From Parvularculaceae bacterium (GTDB lineage: Bacteria > Pseudomonadota > Alphaproteobacteria > Caulobacterales > Parvularculaceae): a stretch of DNA of 64,000 bases. The position numbers and the translations under genes were made by a program. Of this stretch, positions 26,057-34,659 are shown piece by piece. Position 1 is the stretch's first letter, and the number at the start of each line of letters is the position of its first letter. The notes below the pieces were generated by a model that had not been told where the DNA came from, did no database searches, and worked only from the letters and a program-made list of their open reading frames with translations. Location: assembly GCA_021776475.1 (NCBI GenBank), contig JAJFFV010000005.1, positions 682,001 to 746,000 on the forward strand, in the 5' to 3' direction.

Positions 26057-27073
26057 CTAGGGTTGTAGCAAAACTTTGCCAAAATTCTTTCTGTTGTGAA
26101 TGTGTTGATGAGCTTTTCCGGCGTCTTCAAAGCTGAAGATGCTATCGATCACAGGAGACAAAACGTCATCTTTTCCAAGTTGAATGATTTCTTGAAAGGC
26201 CTGCTGCAAAGTATCAATTTCATCCCATAAATGAGCCAGATTACAACCCATAATTCCTTTGTTATCATTCATCAAATCCAATGGCTTAAAACGTGGCATG
26301 CTCATAATACCGCTAACCATTGTGAGCAGATTCCTCTTTGATCCGGGTACTAAACCGGAGGCACCAAACATAAACAGCCTTCCCAATGGCGAAAGGTACG
26401 CATAACTTTTTCTAAATGAGCTTCCACCTCGAGAGTCCAGTACAATGTTCACCCCGTCATCACCAGTTAAGTTCCGAATTGCCGTCGCGACTGAACGGTC
26501 TTTGTAATTAACACAGCAGGTTGCTCCTAGCTCGTACAATCGTTCATGTTTTTCTTCGCTTGCCACGGCGATAATTCTTGCACTTTTGTGAATGCAAATC
26601 TGCAAAGCCGCCAGCCCAACTCCGCCTGCACCACTGTAAACCAATACCGTTTGGTTTGGCTGTAGGTTGCCCAATTTATCCAACATCAACCATGCCGTTA
26701 GGTAATTTACTGGAAAAGCAGCCCCCGATTCATCGCTCACATTTGACGGCAGCACAACTAAATGAGACTCTGGGACGATTACGGAACTTGAATATCCACG
26801 AAATCGGGTTAGTGCAGAAACTCTGTCACCCGCTTTAAGCCTGGTTACTCCTTTTCCCACTGCGTCAATAACTCCCGACACTTCATATCCGACAACAGTC
26901 GGAATTGGTGGAGCGTCAGGATATGCACCCATTCTCGCCATGAGGTCTGCAAAATTAATTCCAGAAAAGCTAGTCTTTACCCTAACAGTGCCTTCTACCG
27001 GCGTCGGTTCAGCAGCTTCTCTAACTTCGAGAACCTTTGGAGAGCCCGCCTTTGATATCCATATTTCCTTCAT
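26057..27073 (-). CDS. Zinc-type/quinone-oxidoreductase-like MDR enzyme (VAT-1-like)
   Basis: A 338-residue medium-chain dehydrogenase/reductase. It starts MKEIWISKAGSPKVLEVRE, has NFADLMARMGAYPDAPPIP (about 46-64, the substrate-side loop of quinone oxidoreductase-type MDRs), GYEVSGVI near 68, the Rossmann motif YSGAGGVGLAALQI near 145-158 and the C-terminal FGKVLLQP. The catalytic-zinc ligands are not conserved, so it is a zinc-free NADPH reductase. The ATG at 27073 overlaps the SDR stop (ATGA). Its place in an operon with an SDR and an RND exporter suggests a role in making or tailoring an exported lipid-like compound; this is inference. Confidence 0.87.
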   Translation of the reverse strand: MKEIWISKAGSPKVLEVREAAEPTPVEGTVRVKTSFSGINFADLMARMGAYPDAPPIPTVVGYEVSGVIDAVGKGVTRLKAGDRVSALTRFRGYSSSVIVPESHLVVLPSNVSDESGAAFPVNYLTAWLMLDKLGNLQPNQTVLVYSGAGGVGLAALQICIHKSARIIAVASEEKHERLYELGATCCVNYKDRSVATAIRNLTGDDGVNIVLDSRGGSSFRKSYAYLSPLGRLFMFGASGLVPGSKRNLLTMVSGIMSMPRFKPLDLMNDNKGIMGCNLAHLWDEIDTLQQAFQEIIQLGKDDVLSPVIDSIFSFEDAGKAHQHIHNRKNFGKVLLQP

Positions 27074-28062
27074 ATCCACCCTTGCTCTTTGTACCAATTC
27101 GATGCGGCCTTTAAGCCATCGGACAAATACACTTTTTGTTTAAATTTCAAATCCCTGATGGCTTTTTCATTCGAGATATACCATGGACCAGAAAGGAGTT
27201 CTCGGGTTTTGTCGATTGAAATCAGGTTTGGTTTTCGCGTCACCAAAGAAATAAGTGAGAAAAATGCGCCGTAACATCGAGTGATATATTTTGGAATTTG
27301 ACGAGGTTTCGCTCTCGGTACATCTAATGCATCCGCAATCAAATAGCCAAATTCGTCAAGTCTAGGCGCTTCAATGCCAGCAGCTTGATATATCCCTTGA
27401 CTGGAATTCTGGTCGCTTGCCAAGCTCTCGCCGTCTACCGATAACAGAAGAAGTTCAATAAGATCGTGTACGTTAATCAGAGACATTTTCCATTCTGGTG
27501 ATCCCACTATGTAGTTTGCACCAGTTGAAATTGGTTTGAACAGTTCCAAGCTTGACAGATCGCCTTCTCCGTAAACCACAGCGGGGCGAACAACAGTTAC
27601 CCGTATGTTATCAGAATATTTTCTGAATTCGTACTCACCACCCAGTTTCGTTCTGCCATATGTAGAAACGGGATGTGGCGTTTCCGATTCTGTTCTGGGA
27701 CTAGAGGCCGTAGCTGGTCCGCCCGCCGCCATTGACGAAATGTAAACCGTAGTCGAACTTGTACTCGATTTAGTTATCGCCGCCGCGAGATTTCTGCATC
27801 CAATTACATTTGTGTCGTAGAATTCCTTGGCAGAAAGCCCTTTGATTGCACCGGCAGCATGAAAGATTATGTCCATTCCTTTTACTGCATCATGCAAGCA
27901 ATCATTATCAAGAATATCTCCTCGAATTTGCTCTACGTCTGAATTAAAGATATTTTTTGTTGGTTTTCGAACCAAACAGCGCACCTCACCGATTTGTTGA
28001 AGTCGATTGACGAGATGCTGCCCGATGAATCCAGTACCACCTGTCACTAGAAATCGCGTCAT
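27070..28062 (-). CDS. Extended SDR, NAD-dependent epimerase/dehydratase
   Basis: A 330-residue extended short-chain dehydrogenase. The nucleotide-binding motif VTGGTGFIGQHL is at 6-17, the acidic GDILDND near 49, the catalytic triad is Ser in ISSMAAGG (about 109) and Tyr-x3-Lys in YGRTKLGGEYEF (Y about 135). The C-terminal part is variable and would set substrate. The start lies 1 nt after the RND stop codon and its stop overlaps the MDR start. Possible substrates are nucleotide sugars, beta-hydroxy sterol-like lipids or ketones. The gene is visibly A+T-richer than the main chromosome. Confidence 0.88.
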   Translation of the reverse strand: MTRFLVTGGTGFIGQHLVNRLQQIGEVRCLVRKPTKNIFNSDVEQIRGDILDNDCLHDAVKGMDIIFHAAGAIKGLSAKEFYDTNVIGCRNLAAAITKSSTSSTTVYISSMAAGGPATASSPRTESETPHPVSTYGRTKLGGEYEFRKYSDNIRVTVVRPAVVYGEGDLSSLELFKPISTGANYIVGSPEWKMSLINVHDLIELLLLSVDGESLASDQNSSQGIYQAAGIEAPRLDEFGYLIADALDVPRAKPRQIPKYITRCYGAFFSLISLVTRKPNLISIDKTRELLSGPWYISNEKAIRDLKFKQKVYLSDGLKAASNWYKEQGWI

Positions 28063-28063
28063 A

Positions 28064-30352
28064 TCAATGCTTCTCCCGGAATGACAATTTCATGAGAGCT
28101 GGCAAGAAAATCAAATCGCAAAATATTGCTGATACGACAGCAGTGACGGTCAGCAAACCCACCATATAGAGAACTTCAAATCCAGATAAGAGCAAAAGCG
28201 AAAAACCAGCACCGAACACGAGCGAACTGACTATGATCGCTCGACCACTTTTATCGAGAGAACGCCGTATGATTTTTTCAATATCGTACCCTTTGCTAAT
28301 ACCATCTTGAACACTCGCCAACATATGTATTGTGTCATCAACAATGATGCCAAAAGCTACTGCAAAAACCAAAACCGTTGTGGGTTTAAGATCATAACCT
28401 ATGAAGTGCATGATTGCGCCCAATATCAGCAATGGTAACAAATTTGGCAGAAGCGCTAACAATCCGAACCGGACAGATTTGAACAAGGCTGTCATCGCTA
28501 TCCATATAAAGACAATGGCTATTAATAAGCTTGCAAGCAGAGATGCAACTAGAGTTTCAAACACGGATTGCGCTAATTTTACTGTTCCGGTTACTTCTGC
28601 CGAGATGCCGAATGGCAGAGGGTAGTCTGTGATGAACGATTCTAACTCATTAATTAAGGGAACAATGGTTTGTGACCCTTCATCACGAATGCTGATAATT
28701 ACCTGCCCCGCCTCGAAAAACTCATTATAGAAATCCTCCACGTGAGTAGCGCTGGAAAGTTGCATTAGAAGTAATAGTTGAGCTGCCTCTTCGGTTGTTT
28801 CAGGGAGACGGTACTCACTATCCGCGCCGCCAAAAATTGCTTGTCTTGCTTGTTTTAAATGATCGGGCAATGCAAACGTGTTGACGACCGCGTCGTTTTT
28901 CGCCGCATACTCTCGGAGCGATTCGATCCAACGTAGCACTTCCACATCATGCAATTCAGTTTTTCCCTCCTTTTTAAGAAATATGTTTAGAGTGAAAATG
29001 CCAAAGCCTCTATCTTCGACAAATTTTAGGTCTTTTTTTAGAGGATGATTAGTACGTACATCATCGAACATCTTTGTGTTAGCTTCCAAATTTAGAGTCG
29101 CAAGCCCGGTAAATGCAGCGATAAGCATGAAAACGGTCACCGACCGTATCGGCGAACGAGTTGATACGCGATTTGCTATTCTAATAATGTGATCTGTATA
29201 CAATATATTACTCGAGGCCGGATATGAGGCGCTAGAACCAAAAGCCAACAATGCTGGCAACAAGAGCATACAAAATAAGTAACCAGACATTATGGATAGT
29301 GCTGCAAATATACCTAGATCAATCATAATATCGATCTGGGTGAAAACAAGACTAAAGAAACCTAAAGCTGTCGTGAGGGATGTAAAAAAACAGGGTAGTG
29401 CTAATTCAGAAAATGCTTTATCTATTGCACAAGCCTTTGAAAAACCGTTGCGCAAAAAATTATAATACCGAAGCAATATGTGAATTGTATCACTCAATAG
29501 AACAACCAATACAACAGTAGGTATTATACTGGTCATTACAGTGATGGGTTTGTCGAGCAATGCCATTAACGCAAAGCCCGTAAGGTATCCTGGAATTACC
29601 GATGCCAACCCAATTAATGCGTGTCCCAAATTCCTGAATACTAAGAATAAAATCAAAAAACTGATTATTAGACCGCCGCCCAAAAACTTTATTTGATCGA
29701 CTTCAAGAAGTTGCAGGGCGCGGGCTCGAATAACGGGTAATCCAGTTAATACAAACTTTGATGTATCCGTATCCAGAACCTGCAAAGATTGAGATATTGT
29801 GCGCTCAGTTTCTCGCCTCTCAACATCATTATTATTTTCTGAACTGATAAATCCATGGACGACATGCACTTGTTGTCTTTCATTCCATATAACCCCTGAG
29901 TAAAGTGGGTCATTTCTATACCTTTTTAGCAAACTGGGAATATCGTCGGTTTTATACTCATCAATCATCTGTTTAATGACGAGTGACTCCTCGCCATCAA
30001 TCACCTCGTTTGTTGCAACATTGACCGATCCGATCCAATCAACAGATTCAAGTTCTGCATTTTCGAATATTTCTGCAACTTGGTTAAGAGTATCGAAATC
30101 TTGATTCTCGAAGTTTTTGTCAATTTCCAAAAATAACGCGAATTGAGAATCTTCTTTCGTGAAGCTTTTTTTGTATTCTACAAAAATGTCTTTGTTCGGA
30201 CCCGAAGCAGGGAAGAACGCTTCAAAACTGAAGTCTATGCGTGCTTTGGTACAAGCAATGATCAACAATGCTGCGAGCATTATCGCAACAAAGGATACAG
30301 CATGCCGATACTGTTGCAAAAACAAAAAGATCGATTTTCTTTGCAACAGCAT
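28064..30352 (-). CDS. RND/MMPL-family exporter (HpnN-like, sterol-sensing-domain type)
   Basis: A 762-residue protein with two repeats, each one helix, a large periplasmic loop and five more helices, as in MMPL/HpnN-type transporters. Motifs include VVLVVLLSDTIHILLRYYN (about 285) and FAVAFGIIVDDTIHMLASV (about 675), matching the conserved D-D/T-I-H helix-4 and helix-10 motifs of lipid exporters. At 762 residues it is shorter than AcrB-type pumps, and no adaptor gene is near, which fits lipid transport instead of drug efflux. It is the first gene of a three-gene operon (RND-SDR-MDR) in the A+T-rich region. Substrate unknown. Confidence 0.88.
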   Translation of the reverse strand: MLLQRKSIFLFLQQYRHAVSFVAIMLAALLIIACTKARIDFSFEAFFPASGPNKDIFVEYKKSFTKEDSQFALFLEIDKNFENQDFDTLNQVAEIFENAELESVDWIGSVNVATNEVIDGEESLVIKQMIDEYKTDDIPSLLKRYRNDPLYSGVIWNERQQVHVVHGFISSENNNDVERRETERTISQSLQVLDTDTSKFVLTGLPVIRARALQLLEVDQIKFLGGGLIISFLILFLVFRNLGHALIGLASVIPGYLTGFALMALLDKPITVMTSIIPTVVLVVLLSDTIHILLRYYNFLRNGFSKACAIDKAFSELALPCFFTSLTTALGFFSLVFTQIDIMIDLGIFAALSIMSGYLFCMLLLPALLAFGSSASYPASSNILYTDHIIRIANRVSTRSPIRSVTVFMLIAAFTGLATLNLEANTKMFDDVRTNHPLKKDLKFVEDRGFGIFTLNIFLKKEGKTELHDVEVLRWIESLREYAAKNDAVVNTFALPDHLKQARQAIFGGADSEYRLPETTEEAAQLLLLMQLSSATHVEDFYNEFFEAGQVIISIRDEGSQTIVPLINELESFITDYPLPFGISAEVTGTVKLAQSVFETLVASLLASLLIAIVFIWIAMTALFKSVRFGLLALLPNLLPLLILGAIMHFIGYDLKPTTVLVFAVAFGIIVDDTIHMLASVQDGISKGYDIEKIIRRSLDKSGRAIIVSSLVFGAGFSLLLLSGFEVLYMVGLLTVTAVVSAIFCDLIFLPALMKLSFREKH

Positions 30353-30455
30353 GCCAAACCATCACTTTTAGTAGTGCGCTTATTACATGCCCTAATGGAC
30401 AAGCTTATATCTTAGCATTGAACCTGTTTATCTGCCACCCTTGCTCGAGTTCCAT

Positions 30456-30830
30456 TGTCCTGCCCCCTTATAACTGAGGCACAAAATTTGTTTTATTCTA
30501 CAAGATTGCGGAGGTTATCGAGATGGCAAGGAAACGGTTTTCCGAAAAAGGCATCTCGAACACCTACGCCGGCAGATTGAGTCGAGTTTGGCTCTGGCAG
30601 CGACGTGTAGACAGCTTGTCGGTCAGCTTGTGTGAGCGATGCGACCGATTGCAGTTGGCGTAAGGTCCGGATCATCCTCTTTGGGTGGGTGCAAAAAATC
30701 AGCCCGAATGACCATTCGGGAAATACACTTCGGAGAACGAAGTAACCAGCTTAATGAGGCATTGGTAAAAAATGTTCGGCTCGAAGAGCAATCTCTCGCC
30801 TGCGCTTGAGACATAAGCAAAAATTCAGCT
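30456..30830 (+). mobile_element. Relic of an IS3-family insertion sequence (left end and broken orfA)
   Basis: TGTCCTGCCCCCTTATAACT at 30456 resembles the terminal repeat of IS3-family (IS51/IS407-like) elements. An ATG at 30523 after GGAGG opens MARKRFSEKGI, the usual OrfA beginning. In shifted frames the sequence then reads GSDV-stop-TACRSACVSDATDCSWR, close to the OrfA helix-turn-helix consensus (CR-x-GVSDATYY-WR), and later RSNQLNEALVKNVRLEEQ, like the leucine-zipper part. Frameshifts and stops break the gene, orfB is missing and no right end is seen. It is an old remnant, not an active element. Confidence 0.55.
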
Positions 30831-30838
30831 GAGTGAGA

Positions 30839-31203
30839 TCAGAACAATGGCTCTCCAATAGGCTCCATCAGATATGGTTCATTGACGCCGTTGCCTCTGG
30901 TTTTGCTGACATCTTGTTGACTGGGGAGGCGGTCAATACATCATCTTCGCACGGGCGGATCAGACCGCGTTTGTCCTCATCCCGTTCACCTCCCAGCCAT
31001 GGGTCCACATCCTTGGGGTCAAGTATCGCAGGCATCCGATTGTGCACTTTTTGTGTGGCGTTGTTTGGCCCACCGGTGATCACCGCACACGAGCGCTTGT
31101 CGCCGCTGACGGGCTCATTGAACGATTATCGTCCAGCCATGTCGATACTGTCGTCACGGGCATTGAAGGTTGCGAATTTCGGTTTTTCCTTCGCCCAGAC
31201 CGG
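30839..31203 (-). pseudogene. Broken SRAP/YedK (HMCES-type) gene
   Basis: The minus strand still encodes pieces of an SOS-response-associated peptidase, the protein that cross-links to abasic sites in single-stranded DNA. In order: PVWAKEKPKFATFNARDD, then an in-frame TAA (31128-31126), EPVSGDKRSCAVITGGPN, KVHNRMPAILDPKDVDPWLG and DDVLTASPVNKM, and in another frame the tail VNEPYLMEPIGEPLF followed by a stop at 30841-30839. About 70 or more residues are missing between the first and second pieces, a frameshift precedes the tail, and the N-terminal catalytic Cys2 region was not found. The gene is dead by at least three lesions. It lies next to the IS3 relic. Confidence 0.65.
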
Positions 31204-31545
31204 TTTCAAACCTTATCCACATTATGTTTCCGCAACACATGGGCCTTGTTGGAAAGCACATAACGCCGGTGCGGCATCAATCTAACAGCTTCCTCAAACA
31301 CAGCAGTGCCATAGGTTGGCAGCGCTGTTCTTGCCAACACTTGATAGATGTTTCCATGGGTATCGTATTCAGTGAGAGTCACGGGCAGGTCATCTTGCAT
31401 GGGTGTTCCCTCAAGTTGAGTTGTTCCCAGTTGCCCGGTCGATTTACTAGTTCAACGATATGATCTGTTGTGAGTCAAGCCTCGACCATTCAACAGGGCC
31501 TTCAAAAAACCAAAGCGCTTTGGTTGGATATCAGTAGGTCTCCGG
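31204..31545. other. Non-coding or decayed stretch upstream of the SRAP relic
   Basis: No intact gene is seen. A 64-codon minus-strand frame (31206-31400) has no ribosome binding site and no recognisable family; it may be decayed N-terminal SRAP sequence or unrelated DNA. The stretch probably belongs to the same debris as the IS3 and SRAP relics. Confidence 0.4.
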
Positions 31546-33114
31546 TCACATCTGCTGATACCACCCACACACTTTCTTATACTCTGGATCATTCTTCAGC
31601 TTCGCACTCGGTGTTACAAGAGCGCTTTCGCACAAACAGACAGCCACCAGCTTGATGAAGTTATCGACATCGAAATAGGCGGTATGGATGAGTTCTTTCC
31701 ATGAGAGCGTGTCGCTGATTTGGTCCGTTATTGGGTTATCGGACGAGGCAATGTTGGAACCGATGAGGGCTCTAATCTTGCGGATGGCGTCAATGGCGTA
31801 TTGTTCCGTGTAGTCTTCGATTTCATTAGCCAGTTCCTGAGGAAATGCTCGATCTAATATGTCGTTTCCGGTTGGCGTATTCGACACGACGGCAACTCGT
31901 TCTCCGTAACTATCTGCACCATAAGCCTTCGACTTAACTCTGTTCGAAATCTGGCCATTCAAAAATGCAGCTGCTGGGTATGAAAGGGCAATACCAAGCC
32001 CACGAGTAACAATCCATGTGCTTACCAAAGCTAAGAGAATGAAAATTGGGCCAGAAGATAACGCCATGATCCAATTACGCGTTTCGTAATCGCTTCCCAT
32101 ATTTCGCTCTTCAATAATGAACGTTCCAAGAGCTCCTCTGAACGTGTTGTAAGAATCAAAATATTCCCGCAGCCACGAAGGATCGTTTCCATCTATACCA
32201 TAAGAATACATCGACAGATAAACGTTTGCCGATACATTACACAGAAAGGCTGGATTGATACAGCTGTCAGCATAGACAACATTCAATCGCAACATTTGGA
32301 AGATGAATTCATGTGCACCCCAAAGGGCGGCAACGAATATTACCGATATTGGTGCTATTCCACGACCTAATGATTTTCGATCAAATATTTTTAACTCAAG
32401 CAGATTAGCGTTTTGCAACCCTTTTATAGCTTCGTCTTTTGGGTGGTTAAAATTAGTCCACTTTTGTTGAAACTTGGTGCAATATCGGTTTTTGTGTCGG
32501 ATATTCAGGCGTTTGTCCGGGCGTATTGTATACATCCTTGCCGCAATAATTATCAGTATGCCGACGAATAGTCCACTAACGATCTGTTGATCTGAGTATT
32601 CAACCAACGACAATGCGCCTTCCATATTATCGATACTAAATGCCAAAGCAAGTATGAGACCGCTCAGTGCGCTTACGAAGGCAATTATGAGACCGACTTT
32701 GCCGATGAAATTGAATCTGTTGAAATACGACCCCTGCCGATCTGTAAGGATAAATGGCGTTCCTACCGTCACCCATGACTTCATATGGAGCAGGCTTAGG
32801 TTCTTGGCATAAACTGAGAACAACGCATGGTTCAGTACAGACCCACCATGACTATGGCCAATCACTGAGTAGGGTTCTTCTTCCTTCTCCAACTCCAGCA
32901 TTTCTCGACGAAGATCATTACCGGCATCACGTCGCTTCAGTTCACTGTTTGGTCCAACACCCCAATGAAAAGGCTTAAACTCCAGACGACCATCCGATGC
33001 TTCAACATACTCACTCAGCTTTTCCTGAAACTCAGAGCCTTGCTGCCACCACTGATCACCAGTGTCGCTTTCGTCACCGGCGTTAGTACCGTGCACCGTT
33101 ATGATTGTGGTCAT
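31546..33114 (-). CDS. Membrane-embedded alpha/beta hydrolase, function unknown
   Basis: A 522-residue protein. The N-terminal 130 residues are an alpha/beta-hydrolase half: ITVHGTNAG (5-13, an HG oxyanion loop), WWQQG, HWGVGPNSE, and the nucleophile elbow GHSHGG with Ser88. From residue 138 there are at least four membrane helices (about 138-160, 179-192, 257-275, 343-365) in place of a complete hydrolase C-terminus, then a soluble helical tail. This looks like a lipase-like domain on a membrane body. The Asp/His partners of the triad were not identified. ATG 33114 has GGGGAA upstream. It stands alone in the accessory region; a lipid-directed, defence or toxin role is possible but only a guess. 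Confidence 0.65.
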   Translation of the reverse strand: MTTIITVHGTNAGDESDTGDQWWQQGSEFQEKLSEYVEASDGRLEFKPFHWGVGPNSELKRRDAGNDLRREMLELEKEEEPYSVIGHSHGGSVLNHALFSVYAKNLSLLHMKSWVTVGTPFILTDRQGSYFNRFNFIGKVGLIIAFVSALSGLILALAFSIDNMEGALSLVEYSDQQIVSGLFVGILIIIAARMYTIRPDKRLNIRHKNRYCTKFQQKWTNFNHPKDEAIKGLQNANLLELKIFDRKSLGRGIAPISVIFVAALWGAHEFIFQMLRLNVVYADSCINPAFLCNVSANVYLSMYSYGIDGNDPSWLREYFDSYNTFRGALGTFIIEERNMGSDYETRNWIMALSSGPIFILLALVSTWIVTRGLGIALSYPAAAFLNGQISNRVKSKAYGADSYGERVAVVSNTPTGNDILDRAFPQELANEIEDYTEQYAIDAIRKIRALIGSNIASSDNPITDQISDTLSWKELIHTAYFDVDNFIKLVAVCLCESALVTPSAKLKNDPEYKKVCGWYQQM

Positions 33115-33457
33115 TCCCCAATTCCCCAATTATGCTTTAATATAGCCAAAGCACACGAGAGCTACAACTGTCGTTCCATCACGGAAAAAAATCGTAGTGA
33201 TTGGCTAAATGTTGAATTAAGTGGCTGAAGCATCCTTCAATCCTTAGTCGCTCTTTGGTGAGTTGATTTCAGAAAAGGCCAATTAGTAAGTTTGGTATCG
33301 TTGGGAGCTGCTATCAATGCATAGGATGAGCTGCTATTGTCAGAACTGAGCACCGCTGAGTTCTGACAATTGGTCCATATTCGACCCCTGAAAAAAACGA
33401 ATGTTTTGAATTTTGGAAGTTAATCGGTGTATGGATCGAAAGAGGAGAGACCCCAAA
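33115..33457. other. Intergenic region with a perfect 12-bp hairpin
   Basis: No gene is seen. The main feature is a perfect inverted repeat ATTGTCAGAACT/AGTTCTGACAAT at 33336-33347 and 33359-33370 with an 11-nt loop. It is not followed by a T-run on the plus strand. It could be an operator, an end of a decayed mobile element or a processing hairpin. Confidence 0.45.
33336..33370. repeat. Perfect 12-bp inverted repeat
   Basis: Arms ATTGTCAGAACT and AGTTCTGACAAT with the loop GAGCACCGCTG. The match is exact and long enough to be unlikely by chance within a short spacer. It lies about 90 bp before the start of the small secreted gene at 33458. Confidence 0.7.
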
Positions 33458-33793
33458 ATGAAAATATTACTTGGAATGATCTGCCTCCTCTTGTTGATAG
33501 CCTCTGCTCATGCACAAAGCTCTATCGAAAAAACAGTTCGTCTTGATCCTGCATTAGGCAGTGATGAATTTGTTCTTTATGAAAGTGCAGACGGATCAGC
33601 TCGGACCCTAGAAATTTGTGCAGGTAGCGATTGGCCCGCTTGGGTTAGGGCCAGGGGGGTTTCTGGGGTCCAAATTGTCCAATTAGATACATGCCGCATA
33701 TGGACTTCAGATCGGATAACATTGGAACGCCCCGAAAATGCGAACTTAGCCAAAGTCCCTGTATTTGTAACTTATAGATATTTGGGAAAGTAG
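33458..33793 (+). CDS. Small secreted protein, function unknown
   Basis: A 111-residue protein with a clear signal peptide MKILLGMICLLLLIASAHAQ cleaved after AHA (about 19). The mature 92 residues are beta-rich with two cysteines (EICAGSD and LDTCRIW), probably one disulfide. GAGGAGAGA precedes the ATG; a longer upstream frame would hide the signal peptide. No family is recognised. It lies in the accessory region with other small exported products. Confidence 0.65.
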   Translation: MKILLGMICLLLLIASAHAQSSIEKTVRLDPALGSDEFVLYESADGSARTLEICAGSDWPAWVRARGVSGVQIVQLDTCRIWTSDRITLERPENANLAKVPVFVTYRYLGK

Positions 33794-34115
33794 AGAGTAG
33801 TCTCAAAATCAAAGGTATAATCACTACAAGGACGGACCGATGAATCTTAATGCGCGCGTATTCCAGCAGGGGAAGAAGGAAAGTATAATTATTGGTTTGA
33901 TAACCCCAATCAGCTGAAGGGCAAGCTTTAATTCGCGGCAAATGCTAATTTGTGCTTTCCATCACCCAATTTCTTGGAGCATTTAAAGCTTTGTCTGAGA
34001 GTAAGAGAATCTCATAAGTAAAGTCGAATTTCGTGGTCACTCCAATCTGTTGGCGTCTTGCCTCTGAGCGGCTAATCTCAGTTGTTACATTTGTAATACC
34101 TTCGCTAGCTGCTCT
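33794..34115. other. Intergenic stretch without a recognisable gene
   Basis: Only frames below 30 codons are seen on the plus strand, for example a 26-codon frame from about 33841 after GGACGGACCG. None has family support. No terminator or repeat was recognised. Confidence 0.4.
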
Positions 34116-34523
34116 TCAATCACACCAATCTGGCTTTGCTACTAAAGCCCTTCCATTTTCATGTGGCCAAGCTCTCAAGTATCCAGCAGCAATACCACTA
34201 GCGCCAACATCAATACCATCTGCTGACAGATCAACCACAAGCCTGTCATATCGATCCGTTCCATAAGAGTGAGTGATCTCAATGTCTGCATCACGGGTCA
34301 GGGTAACGATGTATGCTTTGGCTTCGAATCCCATTGCGCGTTCTTGTTCACATTTCGCACCACCTGATTGTTTCATCGATCCTGTCTCTGGTGCATCAAC
34401 ATTGGCCAGTCGAAGTCTCTGTCCGTTGAAACGGCCTGAATCTCCGTCGCTCCAATAAATGGCAGAAGGTGAGGAGCTGGCAGCGATGATGACTGCTAGA
34501 AGGGTAAGGGAGTTGAATTTCAT
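34116..34523 (-). CDS. Secreted staphylococcal-nuclease-like (SNase) protein
   Basis: A 135-residue thermonuclease-type protein. A signal peptide MKFNSLTLLAVIIAASSSPSA comes first (about 1-21; given here as MKFNSLTLLA then VIIAASSSPSA). The active site is complete by alignment to SNase: Arg38 and Asp43 and Glu46 in LRLANVDAPE, and Arg94 in DRYDRLVVDL. Cys58 and Cys134 may pair. It would cut DNA or RNA outside the cell or in the periplasm. Upstream in-frame Met codons exist (34580, 34637), but the signal peptide supports 34523. The ribosome binding site is weak. It is divergent from the 34660 gene. Confidence 0.75.
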   Translation of the reverse strand: MKFNSLTLLAVIIAASSSPSAIYWSDGDSGRFNGQRLRLANVDAPETGSMKQSGGAKCEQERAMGFEAKAYIVTLTRDADIEITHSYGTDRYDRLVVDLSADGIDVGASGIAAGYLRAWPHENGRALVAKPDWCD

Positions 34524-34659
34524 CACAAAATTATGTGAGGTTTTGTGAGTTTCAGCAATCCTGCTTTCTCGTTGATCCATAAATAGGCCATTTCTTGGCC
34601 TTAACGTTGTAGCTGATTTCGTGTACAATTTTTGCATTCAGCAATGGAAGGTCGAGACA

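Noticed and set aside
31206-31400. A 64-codon minus-strand frame upstream of the SRAP relic
   Set aside because: No ribosome binding site and no clear SRAP N-terminal match; kept only as part of the debris.
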